This document shows positions 34,656 to 43,234 of a stretch of DNA of 64,000 nt, piece by piece. The DNA lies in NCBI GenBank assembly GCA_044374195.1, contig JBILOY010000001.1:124001-188000 (forward strand), read 5' to 3'. The notes below the pieces were generated by a model. It searched no databases. It had not been told where the DNA came from and saw only the letters and a program-made list of their open reading frames with translations. A program made the position numbers and the translations under genes. Position 1 is the first letter of the stretch. Every line of letters begins with the position of its first letter. Source of the DNA: CAIKZY01 sp044374195 (GTDB lineage Bacteria; Actinomycetota; Actinomycetes; S36-B12).

Positions 34656-36110
34656 GTGTCGAACGGCCGGGCTTTCGTGCTGCGCCACGGCCTGGCCGGC
34701 CTGGCGGGCACAGCGCTCGTTGCCGTAGGCGCACTCGGCATCGGCTGGCTGCCACTCGAGACGAATCTGCTCGCCAATCCGCTGGTCGAGGCACTGCGCG
34801 GATCCCTGACCGGATCCCTGGTCGCGCGTGGTTTCGTCTTCATCGGCCTCGCAGTACTGCTGCAGGCCTGGCTTGTGCTTGGCGCCGAGCTTCGCGTCGC
34901 GCATCGCACTCGCGACATACTCGGTGTGCTCGCGCTCTGGTCTATTCCCCTGCTGCTTGCGCCGCCGATGTTCAGCCGTGACGTCTACTCGTATTACGTG
35001 CAAGGTCGCCTGCTGGAGTCAGGGATTGATCCCACGACCAATGGCGTCGCCAGTGTCTCGGGCTGGTTCCAGGACGGCGCTGACCCGATGTGGGCCGAGG
35101 CGCCGACGCCGTACGGCCCGCTGTTCTTGATGATCGAGCGTGCGGTGGCCTCCTTCGCTCACCCGAATGCTTACCTCGCCGGAATCCTGTTCAGGCTCGT
35201 GGCTGTCGTCGGTGTCGTGCTGCTGGCGTTCTACGTGCCGCGGCTGGCCCGCAGCCTCGGAGTTAACGAGGGTCGCGCCTTGTGGCTCGGCGTGCTCAAT
35301 CCGTTGATCCTCATGCACTTCATCTCCGGTGCCCACAACGATGCCCTCATGGTCGGCCTGCTCGTTGCCGGCCTGAGCCTGGCTGTCTGCAATCGATGTG
35401 TGTGGGGTGGCGTGCTCGTGGCCGGTGCCGCGTGCGTAAAGCCGATAGCGCTCGTCGCTCTGCCGTTCGTCGGCCTGCTGTGGGCAGGAATGAACTCGAG
35501 TTGGTGGGCGCGCATCAAGGCTTGGCTGATCACCGCACTTGTCGCCGCCATCACGATCGTGTGTGTCTATCTCGTCGCCGACACCGGCTACGGCGTGATC
35601 AGCGCTGCCTTCAGCACCCCCTCGGGTGTGCTCACCTGGCTCTCACCCTCGACCGCGATCGGCCAGATCGTCGGTTACGCAACCACGTGGCTGGGCATCA
35701 CCGCTGACGGCATGGGGGCGGTCACCGTGGTGCGCGCCATCGCGAGCATCGCCGCCCTGGGCATCGTGGCCTGGCTCATCCTGCGCCCAGGCACCCGAAA
35801 TCCCGTGCGCGGTGCGGCCCTCGCACTCGGGACGCTCGTGGTTTTGGGACCCGTGATCCAGCCCTGGTACCTGCTGTGGTTCCTACCGCTCTTCGCCGCC
35901 GCCGGACTCTCTGCTCGTGAAACTCAGATCGCAGTTCTCGCCACGGCCGCCTTTACTGTGCACGCAATGGTGGAGAGCAGCGCAACATCCGATAACTTCC
36001 TCGACGTGACTGATGGCATTACCTTCCTGCTCGCCGTGGCGATTACTGCGGTGATCTTGCTCGCGAGCCCGCGCGAGCGCAGGCTCGTCCTCGGTGGTGA
36101 CCCCGCATGA
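34656..36110 (+). CDS. MptA/MptB-like polyprenol-phosphomannose alpha-1,6-mannosyltransferase
   Basis: A 484-residue GT-C glycosyltransferase with about twelve membrane helices. The catalytic loop after the first helices contains FSRDVYSYYVQGRLLESGIDP, typical of MptA/MptB, which elongate the mannan core of lipomannan from polyprenol-phosphomannose. PTPYGPLF and HNDALMVGLLVAGL are also conserved. In M. tuberculosis mptA (Rv2174) follows idsA2, the same position as here after crtE/crtI. A role in glycosylating carotenoids is less likely but cannot be excluded. It overlaps crtB by 4 nt. Confidence 0.82.
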   Translation: MSNGRAFVLRHGLAGLAGTALVAVGALGIGWLPLETNLLANPLVEALRGSLTGSLVARGFVFIGLAVLLQAWLVLGAELRVAHRTRDILGVLALWSIPLLLAPPMFSRDVYSYYVQGRLLESGIDPTTNGVASVSGWFQDGADPMWAEAPTPYGPLFLMIERAVASFAHPNAYLAGILFRLVAVVGVVLLAFYVPRLARSLGVNEGRALWLGVLNPLILMHFISGAHNDALMVGLLVAGLSLAVCNRCVWGGVLVAGAACVKPIALVALPFVGLLWAGMNSSWWARIKAWLITALVAAITIVCVYLVADTGYGVISAAFSTPSGVLTWLSPSTAIGQIVGYATTWLGITADGMGAVTVVRAIASIAALGIVAWLILRPGTRNPVRGAALALGTLVVLGPVIQPWYLLWFLPLFAAAGLSARETQIAVLATAAFTVHAMVESSATSDNFLDVTDGITFLLAVAITAVILLASPRERRLVLGGDPA

Positions 36111-37078
36111 GCAAGCGAGATCTCGATGAGGCCGGCATCACCGGGGCGCAGATGCGCGAGTCGTACGAACTGTGCCGCGAGCTGAACAAGAAGTACGGCC
36201 GCACGTACTACCTCGCCACCTTGCTGCTGCCCCCGGGCAAGCGTCCCTACGTGCACGCTCTCTATGGATTCGCCCGCTACGCCGACGAAATCGTCGATGA
36301 CCTCAACTCCACTCTCACCGACGAACAGAAGGCCGAATGGCTGCGCGGATGGGGCGAGGGGTTCTTGGCTGATGTGGCGCGCGGTCACTCCGATGACCCA
36401 GTGTGCCGCGCAGTTGTCGACACCGTGCTGCGCTGGGATATCCCGCTCGAGTACTTCACGGCCTTCCTGCACTCGATGACCATGGATCTCACCGTCACTG
36501 AGTACCGCACCTTTGATGATCTCTACGAGTACGTCTACGGCTCCGCCGCAGTCATTGGCTTGCAGATGGTGCCGATTCTGGAGCCCGAAGCTGCCGAGGC
36601 CTTCGATCGAGCGCGCGACCTCGGCATTGCCTTCCAGCTCGCGAACTTCATCCGCGATGTTAACGAGGATCTCGATCGCGGACGCGTCTACCTGCCGCTC
36701 GACGAGCTGGCTGAGTTCGGCGTGACGCGTGCCGATCTCGAAAAGCGCGAGGCAACACCTGCAGTCAAGGCTGCGCTCGCTGGGCAGATTGCTCGGGTCA
36801 AGGATCTCGAGGAGCGCTCACGTTCCGGTATCGCGCTGCTGCATCCGTCATCGCGTGACTGCATCGAGGCAGCACGCATTCTGTACTGCGGCATCGTCGA
36901 CGAGGTCGTCAATCAGGATTACGAGGTGTTCCGCACCCGGGCCACCGTGCCGATGCGCCGACGACTGGCCGTCGCGTTGCCCGCCTGGCGTCGAGCGCGC
37001 GCCGCGCGCAAGAAGTTCGGCCCCGGCCACGTGCAGGGCATCAGCCCCGGCGATACCACCGTGGAGGCCCGGCCATAG
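36107..37078 (+). CDS. crtB: CrtB phytoene synthase
   Basis: A 323-residue squalene/phytoene synthase that condenses two GGPP into phytoene. The two Asp-rich sites are YADEIVDD and NFIRDVNEDLDRGRVYLP. The family features ALYGFARYADEIVD, YVYGSAAVIGLQMVPIL and GIAFQLANFIRDVNED are clear. The ATG overlaps the previous stop (ATGA). Its last 38 nt overlap the 3' end of crtYd on the other strand. Confidence 0.95.
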   Translation: MSKRDLDEAGITGAQMRESYELCRELNKKYGRTYYLATLLLPPGKRPYVHALYGFARYADEIVDDLNSTLTDEQKAEWLRGWGEGFLADVARGHSDDPVCRAVVDTVLRWDIPLEYFTAFLHSMTMDLTVTEYRTFDDLYEYVYGSAAVIGLQMVPILEPEAAEAFDRARDLGIAFQLANFIRDVNEDLDRGRVYLPLDELAEFGVTRADLEKREATPAVKAALAGQIARVKDLEERSRSGIALLHPSSRDCIEAARILYCGIVDEVVNQDYEVFRTRATVPMRRRLAVALPAWRRARAARKKFGPGHVQGISPGDTTVEARP

Positions 37079-37424
37079 GAGTGCGCTGCACTCCCCTGCG
37101 CCCCCAGAAGACCCACAGCGACAGCGACATCAGCACGATCGCGAAGCCGAAGAGGAGATCCTCGACCGGTGCGAACGCGAGGCGACCATCGCCGATGAAG
37201 GGCGGCGGACCTTCCACCGGCGAGGTGCTGCCAATGATCGCGTCACCGTCGTACTTCACGATGCCGAAGCCGGTGAACATGCCGTTGGTGATGAGCTGGA
37301 AGAACACGATGATTGCGTACGAGGCCCAGAAGATCTTGCGGGTGACCAGCCTGGTGCGCAGGATCCAAAGGTCGAGAGAGATCATCACGATTACGGCAAC
37401 GACGCCCAGTTGGGTGTAGGTCAT
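37041..37424 (-). CDS. crtYd: CrtYd lycopene cyclase subunit
   Basis: A 127-residue membrane subunit of the heterodimeric CrtYc/CrtYd lycopene cyclase of actinobacteria. Three hydrophobic helices are seen, with FAPVEDLLFGFAIVLMSL carrying the PxE(D) motif shared with CrtYc. The ATG at 37424 overlaps the crtYc stop; the longer frame upstream is a crtYc shadow. The 3' end is antisense to the crtB 3' end for 38 nt. Confidence 0.88.
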   Translation of the reverse strand: MTYTQLGVVAVIVMISLDLWILRTRLVTRKIFWASYAIIVFFQLITNGMFTGFGIVKYDGDAIIGSTSPVEGPPPFIGDGRLAFAPVEDLLFGFAIVLMSLSLWVFWGRRGVQRTPMAGPPRWYRRG

Positions 37425-37756
37425 GGTGACTCCTCGTCGCCGGCCCGCCAGCCCCTCACCGAGCGCACGGCCTCGAAGGTCAGGATCGAGGCGAGCGGGA
37501 TCACGATGAAGAACAGCACCTCGTCGAGCGGCACGGCCGGCGGGATGAAGATGCCCAATATCCGGTTCTGGTCGAATGACCAGTGTTCGGCCGCGACCGC
37601 ATAGGCATCCCAAAGGAAGAAGACGACGACGACTGGCGCGATCGAGAGCAGCAGTCGCTTCCATCGACGCAGCACGCGGGTGCGCATCATGATCTCGAGC
37701 CAGCCGGAGCCGATGAGCACGAAGCCCAGGACGGCGACATAGGACAGGCGACTCAC
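37421..37756 (-). CDS. crtYc: CrtYc lycopene cyclase subunit
   Basis: A 111-residue membrane protein, partner of CrtYd. VPLDEVLFFIVIPLASILTFEAVR contains the conserved P-x-D/E-E motif of heterodimeric cyclases. The GTG start at 37756 lies 6 nt after a CATACT -10. Together the subunits cyclise one or both ends of lycopene; with a CruF hydratase in the cluster, a monocyclic product is plausible. Confidence 0.87.
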   Translation of the reverse strand: MSRLSYVAVLGFVLIGSGWLEIMMRTRVLRRWKRLLLSIAPVVVVFFLWDAYAVAAEHWSFDQNRILGIFIPPAVPLDEVLFFIVIPLASILTFEAVRSVRGWRAGDEESP

Positions 37757-37762
37757 CCCCCA

Positions 37763-37768
37763 AGTATG
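37763..37768 (-). promoter_or_regulatory. -10 element CATACT of crtYc-crtYd
   Basis: On the minus strand CATACT is followed by TGGGGG and the GTG at 37756. Confidence 0.5.
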
Positions 37769-37804
37769 GTCGCTTCACGCGCAAGGGTGGCGGAGAGGAT
37801 CGAC

Positions 37805-38329
37805 ATGCGACAGGCAGGGCTGCTGGGTGCCGAGTGCACCGGCAAGACCTCGGTTGCTAGTGCCCTGGCCGCTGAGCTCAGCGCGATTCACGTGCCCGAA
37901 GCGCTGCGCTCCTTCGTCGAGACTCGAGGGCGAGTGCCAGCAGTGGAGGATCAGGCCGGCATTCTGAGCGAGCAGCGCGCCGGCGTGCAGATGGCTCGCC
38001 TTGATCACCCTGACTCACTCCTCATCTGCGACCCGCTTGCCTTGATGACCGCGATCTACTCGATTGCCTACTTCGATGACTCGAGCCTGCTCGCCGATGC
38101 GATCGAGGATGCGCGCACCTATGACCTCATTTGGTGGTGCCGACCTGACCTTCCCTGGACTCCTGACGGCAACCAGCGCGACGGCGAGGAGCGCCGCAGC
38201 CAGGTCGACGCGCTGATTGGGCAGATCGTCACTGAAGCCGGGCTCACTGTGGTCGAGCTGCACGGCAGCATCGACACCCGCATACGTGAGGCGATCAACA
38301 GCGTGCAGGGGCGTGTGACTCCCGAGTAG
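37805..38329 (+). CDS. NadR-like AAA_28 P-loop kinase (stand-alone)
   Basis: A 174-residue P-loop protein with Walker A GAECTGKTSVA and a downstream RPDLPWTPDGNQRDGEERR. This resembles the lid region of the NadR ribosylnicotinamide kinase domain. The N-terminal adenylyltransferase and HTH domains of full NadR are absent. Likely role: phosphorylation of nicotinamide riboside for NAD salvage, though relatives of unknown substrate exist. GGAGAGG eight nt before ATG 37805 sets the start; an ATG at 37766 lacks such a site. Confidence 0.72.
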   Translation: MRQAGLLGAECTGKTSVASALAAELSAIHVPEALRSFVETRGRVPAVEDQAGILSEQRAGVQMARLDHPDSLLICDPLALMTAIYSIAYFDDSSLLADAIEDARTYDLIWWCRPDLPWTPDGNQRDGEERRSQVDALIGQIVTEAGLTVVELHGSIDTRIREAINSVQGRVTPE

Positions 38330-38345
38330 GGGTCGCTACGACACC

Positions 38346-38351
38346 TAGACT
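38346..38351 (+). promoter_or_regulatory. -10 element TAGACT of the PASTA kinase gene
   Basis: TAGACT lies 7 nt before the ATG at 38359. Confidence 0.45.
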
Positions 38352-38358
38352 CGCGTGG

Positions 38359-40227
38359 ATGGAGACCCCTGCGCGCGGAAGCCTTGTTGGCACCGTTGTC
38401 GATGGTCGCTATGAGGTTCGCGCGATGCTCGCCCGCGGCGGCATGGCCACCGTCTACGAAGCCGTCGATCTCCGACTCGACCGGGTCGTGGCCCTCAAGG
38501 TCATGCATGCTCACCTAGCCGATGATCCTGACTTCGTCAGCCGCTTCGAGCGCGAGGCCAAGGCCGCTGCACGCCTGACCCACCCGCACGTGGTCGGGGT
38601 GTACGACCAGGGCAAGGCCGACGGTCATGTCTACCTCGCGATGGAATACGTGCCGGGGCGCACCCTGCGCGATGTGATGAAGCAGTTCGGTCCGCTGACC
38701 CCCGAGCAGTCGCTCGTGCTGCTCGACCCGATCCTCGAAGCTCTTGAGGCTGCGCACGGCGCCGGCTTCGTCCATCGCGACATCAAGCCCGAGAACGTGC
38801 TCATCTCCGATGACGGTCGAGTCAAGGTTGCCGACTTCGGCCTGGCTCGCGCAGTCGAGACCAGCAATGCGAGCGCAACCCAGGGCATGATCATCGGCAC
38901 CGTCGCGTATCTCTCCCCCGAGCAGGTCGAGCGCGGCGACGCCGACGGCCGCTCCGATGTCTACGCTTCGGGCATCCTGCTGTTCGAGATGATCACCGGC
39001 CAGGTGCCCCACGCCGGTGACAGCCCACTCTCGGTCGCCTACAAGCACGTGAACTCCGATGTGCCTGCGCCGTCGACGGTGAATTCCGCAATTCAGCCTG
39101 ATGTCGATGCGCTCGTGATCACCGCAACTCGTCGTGATCCCGAGGCCCGTTACCCCGATGCCGCAAGCTTCCTGGCTGATGTTCGCCGGGTGCGCGCCAC
39201 GCTTCCGCGCCCTCGCCCCTTCACTGATTCGCGCGACACTCTCGTGGTCGATGCGTCGATGACCCAACGGATTGCCGCCGGTGCGCGCCCCCCGCAGCAG
39301 CAACAGCAGCCAGCGGCGCCGATCGAGTATCGCCGATCGCGCAAGGGACGCTGGATCGCTCTGATCGTCGCCATCGCCGTGCTGCTCGCCGCCCTCGGTG
39401 GCTGGCTCATCGCCGGCAGCATCCTCGCGCCCAAGGTGCCTGTGCCGAGCATCGTCGGTCTCACCCAGACGGAAGCCCAGTCCACTCTCGCCACCGCTGG
39501 ACTCACCCTCGCCGTCAGCGAGCAGCAATTCAGCGAGAACGCACCCAAGGACACTGTCATCAGTTCTGACCCCGCACCAGGCGGCGAGGTCGCGGAGGGC
39601 GGCACGGTTGATGCCGTGATCTCCAAGGGCCCCGAGCGCTACGCCGTGCCTGATGTCACGGGTATGACACCTGACGCCGCCGTCACTGAGATCACCGCAG
39701 CGAAACTCGTGGCCGGCGCGCAAACTCAGGTCTTCGACGACACGGTGGCCGTCGGTTCAGTCGCCGGCACCGACCCCAAGATCGGCACCTCGGTCAAGCC
39801 CGGTACTTCAGTGAGCATCCTGATCTCCAAGGGCCCCAAGCCGGTGCCCGTCCCCGACATCGACGGCAAGAAGTCGGCGGTCGCGCAGGCAGCACTTACC
39901 GAGGTCGGCCTGATCCCGGTGATCACCGAGAAGTACTCCGAGAAGGTGCCCGAGGGCCAGGTCATCAAGGTGACCCCGAAGCCCGGCACTGTCGTGAACT
40001 CGGGCACTGAGGTCGAACTCGTGGTCTCCAAGGGCCCGCCGCCTGTCGAGGTGCCCACGCTCGTCGACCTGCGCAAGTCGCAGGCGATCGCGATCTTGAA
40101 GAAGCTCGGTTTGGTGCCGAAGGTCATCTCGGCCGGCTTTACGCCGCTCAATCGCGTGTTCAGTCAGGATCCGCCTGCAGGAACGATGATCCCCAAGGGC
40201 AGCGTCGTCACCATCAGGATTGTCTGA
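38359..40227 (+). CDS. PknB/PknL-type Ser/Thr kinase with four PASTA domains
   Basis: A 622-residue transmembrane kinase. The cytoplasmic domain (about residues 18-275) has the Gly loop LARGGMATVYEA, the VALKVM lysine, catalytic HRDIKPEN and VADFGLA. A linker with a QQQQQ tract leads to one membrane helix (about 330-352). Four extracellular PASTA repeats follow, starting at VPSIVGLTQ, VPDVTGMTP, VPDIDGKKS and VPTLVDLRKS; three end in SKGP. PASTA kinases sense muropeptides or lipid II and regulate wall growth and division. The position before class II DAHP synthase matches pknL-aroG of mycobacteria. Its stop abuts that of ogt. Confidence 0.93.
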   Translation: METPARGSLVGTVVDGRYEVRAMLARGGMATVYEAVDLRLDRVVALKVMHAHLADDPDFVSRFEREAKAAARLTHPHVVGVYDQGKADGHVYLAMEYVPGRTLRDVMKQFGPLTPEQSLVLLDPILEALEAAHGAGFVHRDIKPENVLISDDGRVKVADFGLARAVETSNASATQGMIIGTVAYLSPEQVERGDADGRSDVYASGILLFEMITGQVPHAGDSPLSVAYKHVNSDVPAPSTVNSAIQPDVDALVITATRRDPEARYPDAASFLADVRRVRATLPRPRPFTDSRDTLVVDASMTQRIAAGARPPQQQQQPAAPIEYRRSRKGRWIALIVAIAVLLAALGGWLIAGSILAPKVPVPSIVGLTQTEAQSTLATAGLTLAVSEQQFSENAPKDTVISSDPAPGGEVAEGGTVDAVISKGPERYAVPDVTGMTPDAAVTEITAAKLVAGAQTQVFDDTVAVGSVAGTDPKIGTSVKPGTSVSILISKGPKPVPVPDIDGKKSAVAQAALTEVGLIPVITEKYSEKVPEGQVIKVTPKPGTVVNSGTEVELVVSKGPPPVEVPTLVDLRKSQAIAILKKLGLVPKVISAGFTPLNRVFSQDPPAGTMIPKGSVVTIRIV

Positions 40228-40677
40228 TCAGCCGAGCGCGTAGCCCTCGTGCTCAAGTAGTGCCCGCTTGAGATCAAGTCCGTAGGCGTAACCGCCAAGC
40301 CCAGTGCTCGCCACAATGCGATGGCACGGCACGAACAGCATCACCGTGTTCAGTGCGCAAGCCGTGCCTGCTGCTCGCGCGGCGCCGGGATGACCTGCAC
40401 GTGAGGCAAGATCGCCGTACGTGAGCACCTCACCCGCGGGGATGGTGCGCATGGCCTGCCAGGCGCGCATTCGGAAATCAGGGCCATGCTGCAGCACAGG
40501 TGCTTCGTCGAGAGCTGCGATGTCACCATCGTTGTAGCGCTGCATGATGTCGGTGAGCCACGGGACTTTGCTTCCGCCTGCGCGCTGATCGCTAAGTCGA
40601 GCCGAGATGATCGCGTTGTCGTCGACGACAACTTCCATCACACCGTGCGGGATTCGAAACCGCGTGGCCTGCGCCAT
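40228..40677 (-). CDS. O6-methylguanine-DNA methyltransferase (Ogt-type)
   Basis: A 149-residue suicide alkyltransferase that moves alkyl groups from O6-alkylguanine in DNA to its own Cys. The active site is in FVPCHRIVASTG, and AWQAMRTIPAGEVLTYGDLA is the typical recognition helix and loop region. The N-terminal part is short, so this resembles Ogt rather than Ada. The start lies 2 nt below the DAHP synthase stop on the same strand. Confidence 0.93.
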   Translation of the reverse strand: MAQATRFRIPHGVMEVVVDDNAIISARLSDQRAGGSKVPWLTDIMQRYNDGDIAALDEAPVLQHGPDFRMRAWQAMRTIPAGEVLTYGDLASRAGHPGAARAAGTACALNTVMLFVPCHRIVASTGLGGYAYGLDLKRALLEHEGYALG

Positions 40678-40679
40678 GA

Positions 40680-42020
40680 CTACTTCGCGAGCAGCATGTC
40701 AGCGACGAGGAAGGAAAGCTCGAGGCTCTGCTCCCTATTCAGTCGCGGATCGCAGGCAGTCTCGTAACGGTCACCGAGATCGCTCTCGAGAACGCCACCG
40801 GTGCCGCCCACACACTCGGTGACATCGTCACCGGTGAGCTCGATGTGAATGCCGCCGGGAACGGTTCCGAGTGCGTGGTGCACCTCAAAGAAGCCCTTGA
40901 CCTCATCGACGACATCGTCGAAGACACGAGTCTTGTGACCTGTGGTCGCCTCGCGGGTATTGCCATGCATCGGATCACAGACCCACACGACCGGAATGCC
41001 GGAGTCGCGCACTGCAGAAACGATCGCGGGCAGTGCTTCGCGCACCTTGCCTGCACCCATGCGGGTAATCAGAGTGAGACGACCGGGCACGCGCTCGGGG
41101 TTGAGCAACTCGCACATCTGCACGATGTCAGCGGGGTCAGCGGTCGGGCCGACCTTCACGCCGATCGGGTTATGGATCACCGAGGCGAAGTGCACGTGAG
41201 CGCCGTCGACCTGGCGGGTGCGCTCACCGATCCAGAGGAAGTGACCTGACACGTCATAGGCATTGCCGGTGCGCGAGTCGATGCGGGTGAGCGCACGCTC
41301 GTAGTCGATGGAGAGTGCCTCATGCGCGGCGTAGAAGTCGACGCGCTGGAACTCCTCCGGGTCAGCCCCGCAGGCAGTCATGAACGACAGCGCGCGATCG
41401 ATGTCGCCGGCCATCTGGTCGTAGCGCTGGCCCGCGGCGGAGTCACGCACGAAGTCCTGATTCCAGGAGTGAACCTGGCGAAGGTCGGCGTATCCGCCCT
41501 GGGTGAACGCACGCACGAGGTTAAGCGCTGCGCTCGAGGCGTTGTAAGCACGAACAAGGCGCTGCGCGTCGGGGCGACGCGAGGCCGGCTCGAACTCGAT
41601 GGCGTTCACGGCATCGCCGAAGTAGGAGTTGAGCTCGACACCCTCGCGAGTCTCATGAGCCTTGCTACGGGGCTTGAAGTACTGACCCGCGAGGCGGCCG
41701 ACCTTGATGACGGGCAGCGACGCCGCGTACTGCAACACGACCGCCATCTGGAGCACGGTCTTCAGGCGAGCTCGGATGCTCTCGGCGTTGTTGGCCTCGA
41801 AGGTCTCGGCGCAATCGCCGCCCATAAGCACGAAGGCCTCACCGCGCGAGGCGGCGGCCAGCTGGTGCATGAGCTTGTCGCACTCCCCCGCGAAGACCAG
41901 GGGCGGAAGGACGCTCAGTTCGTCAACAGCGGCCTGCAACTCGGCAGCATCGGGCCACGGCGGCTGCTGGGCAGCGACCAGATCGGGCCACACGAGGCCG
42001 GTGCGGGAAGTTGACGACAT
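40680..42020 (-). CDS. aroG: Class II 3-deoxy-7-phosphoheptulonate (DAHP) synthase
   Basis: First enzyme of the shikimate pathway, joining PEP and erythrose 4-phosphate. The 446-residue protein matches the plant/actinobacterial class II type: PPLVFAGECDKL, VLMGGDCAETFE, IKVGRLAGQYFKPRS, HFLWIGERTRQ and VCDPMHGNT. The ATG at 42020 (MSSTSRTGLVWP) is chosen because the longer frame reads through a hairpin. A TAGGAT -10 lies 7 nt upstream. Regulation by aromatic amino acids is expected from the family but is not visible here. Confidence 0.94.
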   Translation of the reverse strand: MSSTSRTGLVWPDLVAAQQPPWPDAAELQAAVDELSVLPPLVFAGECDKLMHQLAAASRGEAFVLMGGDCAETFEANNAESIRARLKTVLQMAVVLQYAASLPVIKVGRLAGQYFKPRSKAHETREGVELNSYFGDAVNAIEFEPASRRPDAQRLVRAYNASSAALNLVRAFTQGGYADLRQVHSWNQDFVRDSAAGQRYDQMAGDIDRALSFMTACGADPEEFQRVDFYAAHEALSIDYERALTRIDSRTGNAYDVSGHFLWIGERTRQVDGAHVHFASVIHNPIGVKVGPTADPADIVQMCELLNPERVPGRLTLITRMGAGKVREALPAIVSAVRDSGIPVVWVCDPMHGNTREATTGHKTRVFDDVVDEVKGFFEVHHALGTVPGGIHIELTGDDVTECVGGTGGVLESDLGDRYETACDPRLNREQSLELSFLVADMLLAK

Positions 42021-42027
42021 GTCGTAA

Positions 42028-42033
42028 ATCCTA
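42028..42033 (-). promoter_or_regulatory. -10 element TAGGAT of the DAHP synthase gene
   Basis: On the minus strand TAGGAT precedes the ATG at 42020 by 7 nt. It overlaps the outer edge of the pfkA terminator stem. Confidence 0.45.
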
Positions 42034-42067
42034 GAGGGGCCGTCCGAATACTCGGACGACCCCTCTA
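42032..42067 (-). terminator. Hairpin between pfkA and the DAHP synthase gene
   Basis: TAGAGGGG-C-CGTCCGA pairs with TCGGACG-A-CCCCTCTA, a 15-bp stem with one mismatch and a 4-nt loop. The T-run on the minus strand is weak (GGATTTAC). Confidence 0.7.
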
Positions 42068-42083
42068 TAGGCGTGGTCAAGGC

Positions 42084-43109
42084 TTAGCCGAAGAACGACT
42101 TCGCCTCGTTGTAGCGCTCGATCGGCACGGTCTTGAGCTTCTCGGTCGCGGCTTGCAGCGGCACGCGCACGATGTCGGTGCCCTGCAGGGCGACCATGGT
42201 GCCCCAAGCCTCGTCCTTGACTGCCGTGATGGCGTTCAAGCCGAAGCGAGTCGCGAGCACGCGGTCGAACGAGGAGGGGGTGCCACCGCGCTGGATGTGG
42301 CCGAGCACCGTGGTGCGAGCTTCGTGGCCGGTGCGTGCCTCGACCTGCTCAGCCAGCCATTCGCCGATGCCGGAGAGCTTCACGTGACCGAAGGAGTCGA
42401 GGGTGGCGTCCTTCGTAACCAGCTTGCCGCCCTTGGGCAGTGCGCCCTCAGCGACGACGATGATCGGCGCGTAGGACGCCTTGAAGCGTGACTCGACCCA
42501 GCCCACAACCTCGTCGAGATCAAACTCGACCTCGGGGATCAAAATGGCGTTGGCGCCGCCGGCCATGCCCGAGTGCAGGGCGATCCAACCAGCGTGACGG
42601 CCCATGACCTCGCAGATCAAGATGCGGTGGTGTGATTCAGCGGTGGTGTGCAGGCGGTCGATGGCCTCGGTGGCGATCTGCACCGCGGTATCGAAGCCGA
42701 AGGTGTAGTCGGTGGCGCTGAGATCATTGTCGATCGTCTTCGGAACGCCGATGACGTGGAAGCCATGCTCGGTGAGCGTGGTGGCCACGCCGAGGGTGTC
42801 CTCGCCGCCGATGGCGATCAGAGCGTCAATGCCCATCTTGCGCAGGTTCTCCTCGGTGCGCTCGATGCCACCGTCGATCTTGACCAGGTTGGTGCGCGAG
42901 GAGCCGAGGATGGTTCCGCCGCGCGGCAAGATGCCGCGAACCTGGGCGATGCCCAGTTCCATGGTTAGGCCTTCCAGCGGGCCTTTCCAGCCATCGCGGA
43001 AGCCGACGAACTCGTAGCCGTACTCCTGGACGCCACGTCGGACGATGCCACGGATCACTGCATTAAGGCCAGGGCAGTCTCCGCCACCGGTCAGGACACC
43101 AACGCGCAT
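42084..43109 (-). CDS. 6-phosphofructokinase, probably PPi-dependent
   Basis: A 341-residue group III (actinobacterial) phosphofructokinase: GVLTGGGDCPGLNAVIRG at the start, PKTIDNDLSATDYTFGFDTAV, MGRHAGWIAL and GHIQRGGTPSSFDR. At the two sites that separate ATP from PPi enzymes the sequence has Asp (IGGEDT, E. coli position 104) and Lys (VPKTIDND, position 124). This is the combination of PPi-dependent enzymes such as that of Amycolatopsis methanolica. GAGGAGAGCGAAAC precedes the ATG. The reaction may be reversible in vivo. Confidence 0.9.
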   Translation of the reverse strand: MRVGVLTGGGDCPGLNAVIRGIVRRGVQEYGYEFVGFRDGWKGPLEGLTMELGIAQVRGILPRGGTILGSSRTNLVKIDGGIERTEENLRKMGIDALIAIGGEDTLGVATTLTEHGFHVIGVPKTIDNDLSATDYTFGFDTAVQIATEAIDRLHTTAESHHRILICEVMGRHAGWIALHSGMAGGANAILIPEVEFDLDEVVGWVESRFKASYAPIIVVAEGALPKGGKLVTKDATLDSFGHVKLSGIGEWLAEQVEARTGHEARTTVLGHIQRGGTPSSFDRVLATRFGLNAITAVKDEAWGTMVALQGTDIVRVPLQAATEKLKTVPIERYNEAKSFFG

Positions 43110-43222
43110 GTTTCGCTCTCCTCGATTGATCGCCTTGTGGGCATGTAATCGCTGTCATGGAGAAATCTAGCGGATCAGGTTCCCTGGGGTGGCGCCTCAC
43201 CGCGGTGTCCCCCGAATAGGGC

Positions 43223-43228
43223 TAGGTT
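43223..43228 (+). promoter_or_regulatory. -10 element TAGGTT of the small secreted protein gene
   Basis: TAGGTT is followed by CCGGGC and the ATG at 43235. Confidence 0.5.
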
Positions 43229-43234
43229 CCGGGC

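Noticed and set aside
42032..42067. Trp- or Phe-type attenuator before the DAHP synthase gene
   Set aside because: No leader peptide rich in aromatic codons and no alternative pairing was seen. The hairpin is better explained as the end of pfkA.
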